From contig NZ_JAASAH010000001.1 in assembly GCF_012726235.1 (NCBI RefSeq), positions 186,001 to 250,000 on the forward strand: 64,000 nt of DNA, given 5' to 3'. A program made the position numbers and the translations under genes. Every line of letters starts with the position of its first letter. Within the stretch, counting starts at the first letter, position 1. Below the pieces are notes generated by a model, which worked only from the letters and a program-made list of their open reading frames with translations, did no database searches and was not told where the DNA came from. Below, one piece after another: positions 36,019 through 44,041 of this stretch. This stretch comes from Streptomyces sp. HNM0574 (GTDB lineage: Bacteria > Actinomycetota > Actinomycetes > Streptomycetales > Streptomycetaceae).

Positions 36019-37272
36019 TCAGTCGAACCAGCCGCCGACCGTGTCCTTCGCACTCCCGGCCCAGTCCCCGACCGTGTCCACGGCATCGCCGGCCGCGTCG
36101 GTGACCTTGCCCGGGTCGATCTCGATCTGGCCGCCGAGCTTCGCGCCGACGCCGAGGCCGATGCCGGCCTCGCCGCCGATGGTGAAGGTGCCGTCGTCCT
36201 TGAACCCGGCGTCGAACTTGGCCTCGGCGCCGACACCGGCCCATGCCTCGGCCGTACCACCGACGCCGACACCGGCCACCGAGGCGGAACCCTCGGCCGT
36301 GGCCTTGGCGCCGGCGAAGGCCCCGGCTTCACCGTGCACACCGTCCGCGCCGATGGAGCCCTTGGCCTCGGCCTCGGCTCCTGCGTACGCCTCGGCCTTG
36401 CCGCCGGCCTCGAAGTACCCGGCCTCGTACTTACCCTCGGCCGTCGCCTGGGCCAGGTACGCCTTTCCGGACGCCGACGCGGTGGCATTGCCGTCCTGGA
36501 GGCCGACGCCTGCCTGGCCCTCGACGCCGAGCAGGTTCACGCCCGCCTTGCCGGAAACCTCACCGCCGGCGAACTTGCCGCGCCCCTGGGCCTCGGCGCC
36601 CCAGACCTTGGCGTCGCCCTTGACTCCGGGCCCCTGCACGGCGACGCCGGGGCCCTTGCCGGAAGTCTCATCGCGGAGCGTCTGCCGCTGCTCCTCGGTC
36701 ATGTTCTTGTAGTCGCCCCAGGCCTTGGGGGACGTCAGCGGGTTCATCCGGTCGGTGAACTCGCGGTTGGCGAGCTCCATGCTCGTCTTGCCCTCGTTGC
36801 TCTGGGCCGCCTCCGCCGAGAAGAACAGCCAGTCCGGGGCGTCGTCGCCCTTGCCGCCCTGGGCTTCGAACTTCTTGGCCGCGCTGCCGCCCGCGGTTTC
36901 GAGCTGGGTGCGCGCGGAGTTGAGCTTCGTCTCCGCCGCTGCCTCGTTCCCGTCCTCGTGCAGCCGGATCGCGTCTTCTGCCTCGGACTGGGCCCAGGTG
37001 AGCGTGTCGGCGTAGTCGCGCAGCGCCTTGGCGGCCTCGGACAGCGAGTCCGAACCGCGGTGCCAGCGCGATTTCTGGGGCGAGAAGTCGTTCCAGAAGC
37101 CGTCGCTCGCCTTGCCTTCCCAGCTGGGGATGCGGACGGAGCCCAAGTCGTCCCCGATGCCGTCGAGGGTCTTGGACTTGTCTTCGAGTTTTCCGGCCCG
37201 GTCGTTGAGCGTCTCCGGGTTGCCCGGAATCAGCTGCCGCGGATCGCGGGTGCCGCCGAGTTGTGCCGCCAT
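36019..37272 (-). CDS. Putative T7SS-secreted protein with a repetitive Gly/Ala-rich C-terminus
   Basis: Residues 1-130 of 417 form a helical WXG-like domain with PSWEGKASDGFWNDF and a long second helix, resembling the T7SS secretion-signal domain at the N-terminus of Streptomyces polymorphic toxins. From about residue 215 to 390 the protein consists of alternating Ala/Gly and charged residues (for example GGKAEAYAGAEAEAKGSIG, GEAGAFAGAKATAEG), suggesting a beta-strand repeat. No known toxin domain ends it. The gene lies 10 bp after a WXG100-like gene. Secretion is inferred; no ESX machinery genes are in the window. Confidence 0.65.
   Translation of the reverse strand: MAAQLGGTRDPRQLIPGNPETLNDRAGKLEDKSKTLDGIGDDLGSVRIPSWEGKASDGFWNDFSPQKSRWHRGSDSLSEAAKALRDYADTLTWAQSEAEDAIRLHEDGNEAAAETKLNSARTQLETAGGSAAKKFEAQGGKGDDAPDWLFFSAEAAQSNEGKTSMELANREFTDRMNPLTSPKAWGDYKNMTEEQRQTLRDETSGKGPGVAVQGPGVKGDAKVWGAEAQGRGKFAGGEVSGKAGVNLLGVEGQAGVGLQDGNATASASGKAYLAQATAEGKYEAGYFEAGGKAEAYAGAEAEAKGSIGADGVHGEAGAFAGAKATAEGSASVAGVGVGGTAEAWAGVGAEAKFDAGFKDDGTFTIGGEAGIGLGVGAKLGGQIEIDPGKVTDAAGDAVDTVGDWAGSAKDTVGGWFD
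36090..36640 (-). repeat. Coding repeat region for alternating Ala/Gly-Glu/Lys units
   Basis: Imperfect units rich in GCC, GGC, GAG and AAG codons recur through this part of the gene above. The encoded pattern has small residues at every second position, as in beta-helical or amyloid-like repeats. Boundaries are approximate. Confidence 0.45.
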
Positions 37273-37282
37273 GGATCCCCCG

Positions 37283-37600
37283 TCAGTACACCGGGCCGGG
37301 TCCGGTGACCGCAGGCCCGGTGAAGTGGTTCTGTGACTGCTGTTCGGAACGCTCGTAGTTGTCCGCGTTGTCGTTGAGCTTGTCCGCGGCGGACTCCCCG
37401 TCGTCCTTGAGTGTCGTGGTGACGGCCACGTTCCAGGTGGCCATCAGTTCCGAGAAGGCCTTGGAGGCGTCGCCGTGCCCGAACGCGTCACCCGCGTCAG
37501 CGAGTTCGTCGAGCTTCAGCTTGTCGCCCTTGCCCACCGAATCCTTGATCTTCTTGGAAGCCGACCGCAGCTCGGAGGGTTCGACGTCGAACTTGCTCAT
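37283..37600 (-). CDS. WXG100/EsxA-like small protein
   Basis: This 105-residue protein is predicted to be a helical hairpin, with a central turn containing TWN at about residues 57-59 in place of Trp-X-Gly. A C-terminal tail follows (NYERSEQQSQNH). Size, position just upstream of a T7SS-signal protein and lack of a Sec signal fit the WXG100 family, whose members are secreted as dimers by type VII systems. The start is ATG 37600. It heads the operon 37600 to 35366. Confidence 0.68.
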   Translation of the reverse strand: MSKFDVEPSELRSASKKIKDSVGKGDKLKLDELADAGDAFGHGDASKAFSELMATWNVAVTTTLKDDGESAADKLNDNADNYERSEQQSQNHFTGPAVTGPGPVY

Positions 37601-37792
37601 CCGCTTCCACCCCCTCTATGTCCGTGTGAGTTCGAACACTCGCCCACACCCTGGTTGTTGAGAACCCATCAAGGTTCCCTCGAAGGAGGGGTGTTCAACA
37701 CCATGAAGGGGTCATCGTCATGATCTCTACCGGGAAGATTCACAGATTGACCGGATAGTGGGTTGCACGGCGGAGCCGGGTACGGCAAGAAA

Positions 37793-37826
37793 GCGCGGGG
37801 ACGCCGCAGTTGCGACGTCCCCGCGC
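37793..37826 (-). terminator. Terminator of the tandem membrane-protein genes
   Basis: A perfect 11-bp stem (37793-37803 with 37816-37826) with a 12-base loop lies 32 bp after the stop at 37859. Confidence 0.7.
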
Positions 37827-37858
37827 GAGGAGCAGCTTCCGAACAGAGGGCGTATGTG

Positions 37859-38575
37859 CTACGGCGTCTGCCGGGGATGGGCGAGCGAGTCCACTCCCAA
37901 GTGGCCCGCAGCATCGAGGAGATACTCCAGCGGAGCGTCGAAGGACTCGCTGTTCAGGGCGGTCCGCTCGCGCCAGGTGATCAACTGGCCGTCGTGCAGA
38001 CGGAGTGGCATCTCGGTGGCGCGGGGGTCGGACGTCAAGAAGTTCGCCAGGCCGCCGATCAGGACGGCTCGGGCGCGCTCCTCATCCTGGGAGACGATGT
38101 GAAAGTCCTGGTCGAGCTGCGGGACCCCCACCTCCATGGCGCGCCCACGCGAGACGCTGTCGAACCGGCCATCGCGGTAGATGCGCAGATCCGGCACCTC
38201 GATGCCCAGGTCCAGGGCCCAGAACGCGTGGATGGTGACGGTCGTGGTGTCCGTGCTGTCCGGGTCGATGTCCGTCGTGCTGTAACGGTACTCGAACGCG
38301 CGGAAGCGGAGTCCGCGATGGGTGCCGTCCACGACGTGCTCACCCGCGAGGCCGCGGGCCGTGACCGGGAGCGGAGCGGCCCCCTGGTATGCCTCGACGA
38401 CTCCCGGGGCCACGCCCTCGTAGCTCCATCCGCGGCTCTCGGCGAGTGACCGCAGCTGCGCGTAGTGCTCCTGGGCCTCGCGCTTCTTCCTGGCCTTTCG
38501 CCGGAAGATCCACACGACGAGCGCGACGACGGCGACCCACCACAGTGGGATCAGGACGTTCTGGATTCCACTCAT
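37859..38575 (-). CDS. Membrane-anchored hypothetical protein, paralogue of the next gene upstream
   Basis: This 238-residue protein has one N-terminal membrane segment (IPLWWVAVVALVVWIF), a basic stop-transfer stretch (RRKARKKR) and a cytoplasmic domain starting LRSLAESRGWSYEG. It shares LAESRGW, VVDGTHRGLRFRAFEYRYST, DFHIVSQDEERARAVLIGGL and LITWR with the protein at 38602-39288, so the two are tandem duplicates (26 bp apart, same operon). Function is unknown. The topology and family resemble bacterial proteins found beside WXG100 genes, but I cannot name a domain. Confidence 0.65.
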   Translation of the reverse strand: MSGIQNVLIPLWWVAVVALVVWIFRRKARKKREAQEHYAQLRSLAESRGWSYEGVAPGVVEAYQGAAPLPVTARGLAGEHVVDGTHRGLRFRAFEYRYSTTDIDPDSTDTTTVTIHAFWALDLGIEVPDLRIYRDGRFDSVSRGRAMEVGVPQLDQDFHIVSQDEERARAVLIGGLANFLTSDPRATEMPLRLHDGQLITWRERTALNSESFDAPLEYLLDAAGHLGVDSLAHPRQTP

Positions 38576-38601
38576 GCGTCAGCTTCTCTCCGCGGCCCCT
38601 G

Positions 38602-39288
38602 CTACCTGGCCTGGGCCGGGATCTTCTGGACGGCGTCGGCGAGGAAGTCGAGCGGCTCGTCGAGGTTCTCCGTCGAGAGCTTCTGTTCCGAGCGCCAGGT
38701 GATCAGGTGGCCGTGACGCACCTCGAGCGGCAGCTCACCGGCGCGCGGGTCGGAGACCAGGAACTGGCCGAGACCGCCGAGCACCAGCGACCTGGCGCGC
38801 TCCTCGTCCTCCGCGACGATGTGGAAGTCCTCGTCGACCTGGGGGATGCCGGTGGTGAGCGGGCTCCCGACCGTGAGCTTGCTGTGCCAGCGGCGGTGCT
38901 CGACGCGGAAGTCGGGGACGGACCCGTTCAGCTTCAGTGCCCACACCGGGGTGTAGTGGATGTGCCGCTGCATGTGGTCGTCGACCCCGGACCCGATGGC
39001 CAGGGTGCTCTGGTGCTCGAAGGCGCGGAAGGCGAACCCGCGGTGCGTCCCGGTGACGACGTTCCCGCCCGGTACGCCCTTCGCGACGGGCAGCGGCCCG
39101 GCGCCTGAGAACTGGTCGATGAGCCCGGGCACACCGGCCTCATAGGTCCATCCACGGCTCTCCGCCAGGGACTTCAGTTCGGCGCGCTCGTCCGCGTTGT
39201 TCTGGGCACGCCGAGCGGAGCGCTTCCGGGTCCAGACGATGAGAGCTGCGATCGCGACGAACCACAGCACGTACAACAAGGCTTCCAT
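38602..39288 (-). CDS. Membrane-anchored hypothetical protein, paralogue of the following gene
   Basis: This 228-residue protein has a single N-terminal membrane segment (LYVLWFVAIAALIVW), a basic flank and a cytoplasmic domain with LKSLAESRGWTYEA, VVTGTHRGFAFRAFEHQST, DFHIVAEDEERARSLVLGGL and HLITWRSEQ. These line up with the protein encoded just downstream, showing an old tandem duplication. Function is unknown. It is the first gene of the pair. Confidence 0.65.
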   Translation of the reverse strand: MEALLYVLWFVAIAALIVWTRKRSARRAQNNADERAELKSLAESRGWTYEAGVPGLIDQFSGAGPLPVAKGVPGGNVVTGTHRGFAFRAFEHQSTLAIGSGVDDHMQRHIHYTPVWALKLNGSVPDFRVEHRRWHSKLTVGSPLTTGIPQVDEDFHIVAEDEERARSLVLGGLGQFLVSDPRAGELPLEVRHGHLITWRSEQKLSTENLDEPLDFLADAVQKIPAQAR

Positions 39289-39449
39289 GGGACCAGCATG
39301 CCTTCCCGCGCCCTGCCGGGCCCAGTCCCCTCCCGCTTCGGCGCAACCTGCACCTGGGCATCACACGTCACCCACATCTGCGCCATGCGCCGGAAAGCCC
39401 GGTCGTGAAATGCGCGGTGCGGGCGGTGTGTCCGGGGTGGGACGCGCGT

Positions 39450-39486
39450 GGCCCCGCCGTGCCGCAGACGAGCTACGAGCGGGGCC
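39450..39486 (-). terminator. Possible terminator of the DUF4333 gene
   Basis: A perfect 8-bp stem (39450-39457 with 39479-39486) with a 21-base loop lies 18 bp after the stop. Confidence 0.4.
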
Positions 39487-39504
39487 CTGCGCAGGTCCGC
39501 ACGC

Positions 39505-39816
39505 TTACTGGTCGGCCTTGATGTCGTACTTGATCTGGTTGCCGTCGACGGCGGTGACCTTGACGGTCACGCCGAGGCTGCTGCCGTCGCTCGCGGTGAG
39601 CTTGCAGCGCATCGAGGTGCCGACCTTGCCGACGAGGTCCTCGGGGCAGGTGACGTCCGGCTTCGGCTGGCCCGTCTGGGCGGCGAGCTTCTCGGCCACC
39701 GTGTTCGCCACCTCGTCCTTGGCCATCTTCGCCTCCGACGAGCAGCCCACCAGCAGCGCGCCGGCGGCGGCTGCGGCGAGGCCCCAGGCGGCGAAGGAAG
39801 AGCGGGACTTGGGCAT
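39505..39816 (-). CDS. DUF4333 domain lipoprotein
   Basis: This 103-residue secreted lipoprotein has a lipobox LVGC at about residues 22-25 followed by the DUF4333 domain with two Cys (VTCPEDL and MRCKL) that probably form a disulfide. I chose ATG 39816 with GGAG 7 bp upstream. The in-frame start at 39867 would bury the signal peptide. Such proteins are common and unassigned in actinobacteria. Monocistronic. Confidence 0.75.
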   Translation of the reverse strand: MPKSRSSFAAWGLAAAAAGALLVGCSSEAKMAKDEVANTVAEKLAAQTGQPKPDVTCPEDLVGKVGTSMRCKLTASDGSSLGVTVKVTAVDGNQIKYDIKADQ

Positions 39817-39999
39817 GGTGGGCTCCGTTCCGAGCGGGAGGACCGCGTGGGTCACAAGGGTCGACAAAAGACAGTCATCGGACTGCTTATCAGCCCGGAA
39901 GGCCCGTTCGGCAGATCTTCACAGCCTCCCGCGACGGCCCGCAAACGATCTTCACGGATTTCCCTTCACCTCGTGAAGTGGCCCACTCACGCCCCTCGT

Positions 40000-40764
40000 T
40001 CAGCGCGGAGCGTGGCCGGCCTCCCGCGCGAGCGGGCAGAAGCGGGTGCCGCCCTCGGCCACGACGGTGTTGCCCGGGGCGATCTCGGTGAAGCCCGCGT
40101 CCCGGACCACGGGGAGGCCGCTCGACGTGAGCTCCGTCCAGGCCGCGGTGCCGGGTGCCGTGCGGACGGCGAGCGGGAAGCCGGCCTCGCGCCACTCCGT
40201 CCGGCTGTCCTCGTCCAGCCGCCACCAGGCGAGCTGGGCGGCGTGCCCGGCCTGTGCCATGGTCTTCCCGGCCGACATGTCCAGGTCCGGGTTCAGCCAC
40301 AGGACGGGCAGGCCCTCGGCGGGCGGGGCCGGCGGCTCCGGGTCGTCCAGGTCGGTGCCCGAGACCTGGAGCTTCGCCAGGTCCTTCGGCCAGCCGTCGA
40401 GCGGGACGGGCGGGAACGCGCGCACCTCGGCCGTGCCGCCCGCGACGGTGATCCCCGGCAGCGCCTGCGCACGCCGCCACTCGGCGCCCCGTGCCCGGCG
40501 CACCACCTTGCGGATGCCCCCGCCGTGCACGTCCTCCCAGCGCCCGACCGCCTCCGCCCACGCCCCCGGCGTCTCCTCCGCGTCCGGGCCGTCCGCCGCC
40601 TCCGGGGCGGGCGGGGTGCCGGTGGTGCGCCGGTCGGCGAGCAGGGTCAGGACGGCGCGGGCCGCGGTCTCCAGCGCGTCGGTGCGGGTGGGCGGCGCGG
40701 TGCGCTCCAGCCGTACGACGAGCGGGAGGACGTGGGCGGGGACGGGGGCGGTGGAGTCGTTCAC
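40000..40764 (-). CDS. Pth2-family peptidyl-tRNA hydrolase
   Basis: This 254-residue protein has its Pth2 domain in the C-terminal third: SAGKTMAQAGHAAQLAW carries the conserved Lys, Gln and His of the active site, and the end PGNTVVAEGGTRFCPL closes the fold. The N-terminal part is actinobacterial and Ala/Pro-rich. Pth2 enzymes release tRNA from aborted peptidyl-tRNA; a second, Pth1-type enzyme is expected elsewhere. GTG 40764 seems leaderless (CAGACT, 6 bases, GTG). Its promoter overlaps that of the divergent ABC gene, only 51 bp between starts. Confidence 0.75.
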   Translation of the reverse strand: MNDSTAPVPAHVLPLVVRLERTAPPTRTDALETAARAVLTLLADRRTTGTPPAPEAADGPDAEETPGAWAEAVGRWEDVHGGGIRKVVRRARGAEWRRAQALPGITVAGGTAEVRAFPPVPLDGWPKDLAKLQVSGTDLDDPEPPAPPAEGLPVLWLNPDLDMSAGKTMAQAGHAAQLAWWRLDEDSRTEWREAGFPLAVRTAPGTAAWTELTSSGLPVVRDAGFTEIAPGNTVVAEGGTRFCPLAREAGHAPR

Positions 40765-40815
40765 CCGTTCAGTCTGCCAGCCCCCGCTCCGGCGGCCTGG
40801 GCTACCGTGCGGGCC
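40765..40815. promoter_or_regulatory. Overlapping divergent leaderless promoters
   Basis: In 51 bp lie a minus-strand -10 box CAGACT (40771-40776) for pth2 and a plus-strand -10 box TACCGT (40803-40808) for the ABC gene, each 6 to 7 bp from its start codon. The -35 regions must overlap, so the two genes probably compete for polymerase. Confidence 0.45.
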
Positions 40816-42402
40816 ATGAGACTGCACCGCGTCGGCCGCCGTTACGGCATGGCCGGGCCCTGGGTGCTGAGGGGCGTCGACGCCGAGCTCCCCGCCGGGG
40901 CGCTGCTGCGCGTGGAGGGCGCGAACGGCAGCGGCAAGTCGACGCTGCTCCGCCTGCTCGCCGGAGTGGACGCGCCCAGCACCGGCCGGATCACCGGACG
41001 CCCGCGCAGCGCCTACGTCCCCGAGCGGTTCCCCGCCGGGCTGCCCCTCACCGCCGCCTCCTACCTGACGCACCTGGGCCGGGTGCGCGGGCTGCGGCGC
41101 GGCGAGGCGGTACGGGAGGCGGGGGAGCTGCTGGAACGGTTCGACGCGGCGGCGTACCTCCGCACGCCGCTGTCCGCGCTGTCGAAGGGCGGCAGCCAGA
41201 AGGTCGCCGTCGCCCAGGCGCTGCTGGGCCGCCCCGGACTGATCGTGCTCGACGAGGCGTGGACGGGCCTCGACCCCGCGTCCCGCGCCGTCCTGGACGA
41301 CGTCGTGGCCGAACGCGTCGCCCGGGGCGCCACGGTCGTCTTCGTGGACCACGACCCGCGCCGCCTCGCGGGCGCCGCGCACGCCACCTACCGCCTCACC
41401 GACGGTCAACTCGCCCCCGTCGCACGGGAGTCACCGGCGCCGCCCCTCCCGGAGAGCGCCGTCACCCGGATCGTCGCCGTGGGGCCGCCCGGCGCGGCGC
41501 TCGACACGGCCGGGCTGCCCGGCCGTCCGGCGGTGGAACGCGAGCCCGGCGGGGCGCTGCGGCTGACTGTCCCGCCCGAGCGGTCGGACGCCCTGCTGCA
41601 CGCCCTCCTGACCGGCGAACCGCCCTGGCACATCCGCTCCGTGGCACAGGAAGCCCCCGCCCGGGAGCGGCCGCAGCCGGAGAACGGCCCTCCACCCGCA
41701 CCCGGGCGCGAGCCGCGGCTCGCGCAACTGGTGCGCTACCAGCTCGCGTTGCTCCTGCGCTCCCAGCGCTGGCTGCCGCCCCTCCTGCTGTACGCGGCGC
41801 TCCTCGCCGTCGGGGTGCAGCCGGGGCAGCCGCTGCTCGACGGGTTCGGGTACGCGGCCGCGATGCTGCTCCCGGTGGCGGCCTGGACGGCGCGGGTCTG
41901 CGTCACGGGCGAACCGGAGGCCGCGCGGCACTGCGCGGCAGCGGCGGCGGGCCCGCGCCGGGCCCATCTCGGCGCGCTGCTGGCCGCGTTGGCGGCGTCC
42001 CTGGTGCTCGGCCTCGCGGGGACGCTGTACGCGGCGCTCTCGGGCGAGCCGCACAGCACGGGCGGCGCGGTCGCCGTCCCGCCGCTCGCCTCGGCCGGCG
42101 CCGGTCTGTCGGCGACGGTCACCTGCGCGCTGACCGGTACGGCGGTGGGCGCGCTCTGCGCGCGTCCGCTGGTGCGCGGGACGGGCCGCGCGGTGCCGGC
42201 CCTGCTGGCCGGGGTGCTGCTGGCGCTGGTGAACCCGGCCTCCCCGGCGAACGCGGCGGTGCGGGCCCTGACCGCCGGTTCCCGCGAGGGCACCGTCCCG
42301 GCACCGTGGCTGCCCCTCGCCCTGTCCGCCCTCCTCGCGGCCGCGGCCTGTGCCGTGACGGCATGGCTCGCCCCGCGCCGGGACCCCACGTCCGCCGGCT
42401 AG
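40816..42402 (+). CDS. One-piece ABC exporter: ATPase fused to a membrane domain
   Basis: The 528-residue protein has an N-terminal ABC ATPase (residues 1-200: GANGSGKSTLLRLL, LSKGGSQKVAVAQALL, LIVLDEAWTGLDP) followed by a linker and a C-terminal membrane domain (about 310-520) with six hydrophobic segments. The ATPase-first order and short signature resemble CcmA/ABC-2 type half exporters. The substrate is unknown. It stands alone, convergent with phoX, with a shared 17-bp terminator between. Confidence 0.75.
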   Translation: MRLHRVGRRYGMAGPWVLRGVDAELPAGALLRVEGANGSGKSTLLRLLAGVDAPSTGRITGRPRSAYVPERFPAGLPLTAASYLTHLGRVRGLRRGEAVREAGELLERFDAAAYLRTPLSALSKGGSQKVAVAQALLGRPGLIVLDEAWTGLDPASRAVLDDVVAERVARGATVVFVDHDPRRLAGAAHATYRLTDGQLAPVARESPAPPLPESAVTRIVAVGPPGAALDTAGLPGRPAVEREPGGALRLTVPPERSDALLHALLTGEPPWHIRSVAQEAPARERPQPENGPPPAPGREPRLAQLVRYQLALLLRSQRWLPPLLLYAALLAVGVQPGQPLLDGFGYAAAMLLPVAAWTARVCVTGEPEAARHCAAAAAGPRRAHLGALLAALAASLVLGLAGTLYAALSGEPHSTGGAVAVPPLASAGAGLSATVTCALTGTAVGALCARPLVRGTGRAVPALLAGVLLALVNPASPANAAVRALTAGSREGTVPAPWLPLALSALLAAAACAVTAWLAPRRDPTSAG

Positions 42403-42415
42403 CGCGCGCACGGAA

Positions 42416-42457
42416 ACGGCGGGCACCCGGCGAGGAGGGTCGCCGGGTGCCCGCCGT
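42416..42457. terminator. Bidirectional terminator between ABC gene and phoX
   Basis: A perfect 17-bp stem (42416-42432 with 42441-42457) and an 8-base loop lie between convergent genes. Confidence 0.85.
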
Positions 42458-42475
42458 GCCGGGTACGCGGGTGGG

Positions 42476-43870
42476 TCAGTGGCGCCAGGGCCCGGTGACG
42501 GCGAACGTGGTGCCCGGGTCGTAGCAGTTGACGTACATGGTGCGGTTGTCCGGGGAGAAGGTCACTCCGGCGAACTCGCCCCATTCGGGCTTCTCCGGCG
42601 TCCCGATGTTCTGCCTGCCGCGCGCCATCGGGTAGACGGAGCCGCCGCGGGTCAGCCCGAAGACGTGCTGTGCGCCCTCCCCGTCCTCGCACACCATCAG
42701 GCCGCCGCTCGGGGCGAGGCAGATGTTGTCGGGCTCCTCGCCGGGGAGGTTCAGATCGGTGTCCGGGCCGAAGACGACGACGAGGGTGAGCACCGAGCGC
42801 TGCGGGTCGTAGCGCCAGATCTGGCCGAAGTGGTCGGCCTTGGAGCCCTCCGCGCTCTTGGCGTAACTGGAGACGAAGTAGACGCACCGTCCGCCCCAGT
42901 AGCAGCCCTCCAGTTTCTGCGCGTGGGTGATGCCGCCCTTGCCGAAGTCCTGGAAGCGGATGGGGGTTTCGGCCGCGAGCGGGTCCGGGACGTCGACCCA
43001 CTCGATGCCGTGGAAGCTCTTTCCGGTCTCCTGGACGACCGACAGGTCGGGCACCTCGGGCACCCGCATGGCCTGGAGCGTGCCGCCCGCGTGGAGGGAG
43101 CCGTAGCCGCCGCGCGGCACCTCGGGCAGGAAGCGGTAGAAGAGCCCGAACGGCTTCTCGAAGGCGTCCTCCGTCTCGTAGACGACGCCGGTGCGCGGGT
43201 CGAAGGCGACGGCCTCGTGCTGGAAGCGGCCCATCGCCTTCAGCGGTTCGGTGGACGTCGGCCTGTCCTCGTCGTACCCGACCTCGAAGACGAAGCCGTG
43301 GTCCTTGGTGTAGCCCTCCTCGCCGGCCTTGAACTCGGTCTCCTCGCAGGTCAGCCAGGTGCCCCAAGGGCTGGGCCCGCCCGCGCAGTTGGTGGAGGTG
43401 CCGGCGATGCCGACGCGTTCGCCGAGCACCTTGTCGGCGGCGCCCCCGCCGCTCCGGCCGAGCTCCAGCAGGGTGCAGCCGCCCATGGCCTCGGGGTCGT
43501 ACGTCAGGCCCCTCGCGCGCGGGACGGCGTGCTCGGCGTCCATCCGGTTCTCGTGGTTGCGCACGAGCCAGACGGAGCCCGCGGAGTCGCCGGTGGGGCC
43601 GAACGCGGCCATCCCGTCCGGATGGCTGGGGACGGCGCCCTCGCCGGAGCGGAGCTGCTCGCCCTCGCGGGAGAGGACCGTGTAGCGGAATCCCTCGGGG
43701 AGGTCGAGCAGACCGTCCGGGTCGGGGACGAGGGGGCCGTAGCCGGAGCGGCCGCCGGTGCCCTGCGCCGAGGCCGTGCCGGAGAAGACTTCGGAGAGGG
43801 CGCCGGAGAAGGCGATCCCCGCCCCCAAGGCGCCGGATCTTGCCAGAACTTGACGTCGCGTCGTGGCCAT
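42476..43870 (-). CDS. PhoX family (DUF839) alkaline phosphatase
   Basis: This 464-residue exported protein has a Tat signal (TTRRQVLARSGALGAGIAFS) that fits folded, metal-loaded PhoX export. PhoX is a Ca/Fe-dependent beta-propeller phosphatase. Landmarks are RNHENRMD, TCEETEFKAG, HEAVAFDPRTG, YETEDAFEKPFGLFYRFLP, HAGGTLQAMR and EPDNICLAPSGGLMVCEDG. ATG 43870 has AGGGAG 7 bp upstream; the open frame reaches 43951 but that part lacks a ribosome site. I do not see a convincing PHO box upstream. Confidence 0.85.
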   Translation of the reverse strand: MATTRRQVLARSGALGAGIAFSGALSEVFSGTASAQGTGGRSGYGPLVPDPDGLLDLPEGFRYTVLSREGEQLRSGEGAVPSHPDGMAAFGPTGDSAGSVWLVRNHENRMDAEHAVPRARGLTYDPEAMGGCTLLELGRSGGGAADKVLGERVGIAGTSTNCAGGPSPWGTWLTCEETEFKAGEEGYTKDHGFVFEVGYDEDRPTSTEPLKAMGRFQHEAVAFDPRTGVVYETEDAFEKPFGLFYRFLPEVPRGGYGSLHAGGTLQAMRVPEVPDLSVVQETGKSFHGIEWVDVPDPLAAETPIRFQDFGKGGITHAQKLEGCYWGGRCVYFVSSYAKSAEGSKADHFGQIWRYDPQRSVLTLVVVFGPDTDLNLPGEEPDNICLAPSGGLMVCEDGEGAQHVFGLTRGGSVYPMARGRQNIGTPEKPEWGEFAGVTFSPDNRTMYVNCYDPGTTFAVTGPWRH

Positions 43871-44017
43871 ACGGCAACTCCCTGTTGGCTGACAGGTGGT
43901 GAGTGAGCCGTGTTTACCACGCACCGGCCACGGGAGCACTACTGGCGACACACCCTCTACGCGCGTCGTGGCGCCCCGTCCGTCCGGGACGGGTGCGCCG
44001 GGTGTGCCGCGGGGGAC

Positions 44018-44034
44018 GGCCCCGGCCGGGGGCC
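44018..44034 (-). terminator. Possible terminator of zapE
   Basis: A 6-bp GC stem (44018-44023 with 44029-44034) in a G/C-rich tract lies just after the stop at 44042. Weak on its own. Confidence 0.35.
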
Positions 44035-44041
44035 GCCGGGG

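Noticed and set aside
43871-43960. PHO box upstream of the PhoX gene
   Set aside because: Only a single GTTTACC-like unit on the opposite strand is present, with no second 11-bp direct repeat.
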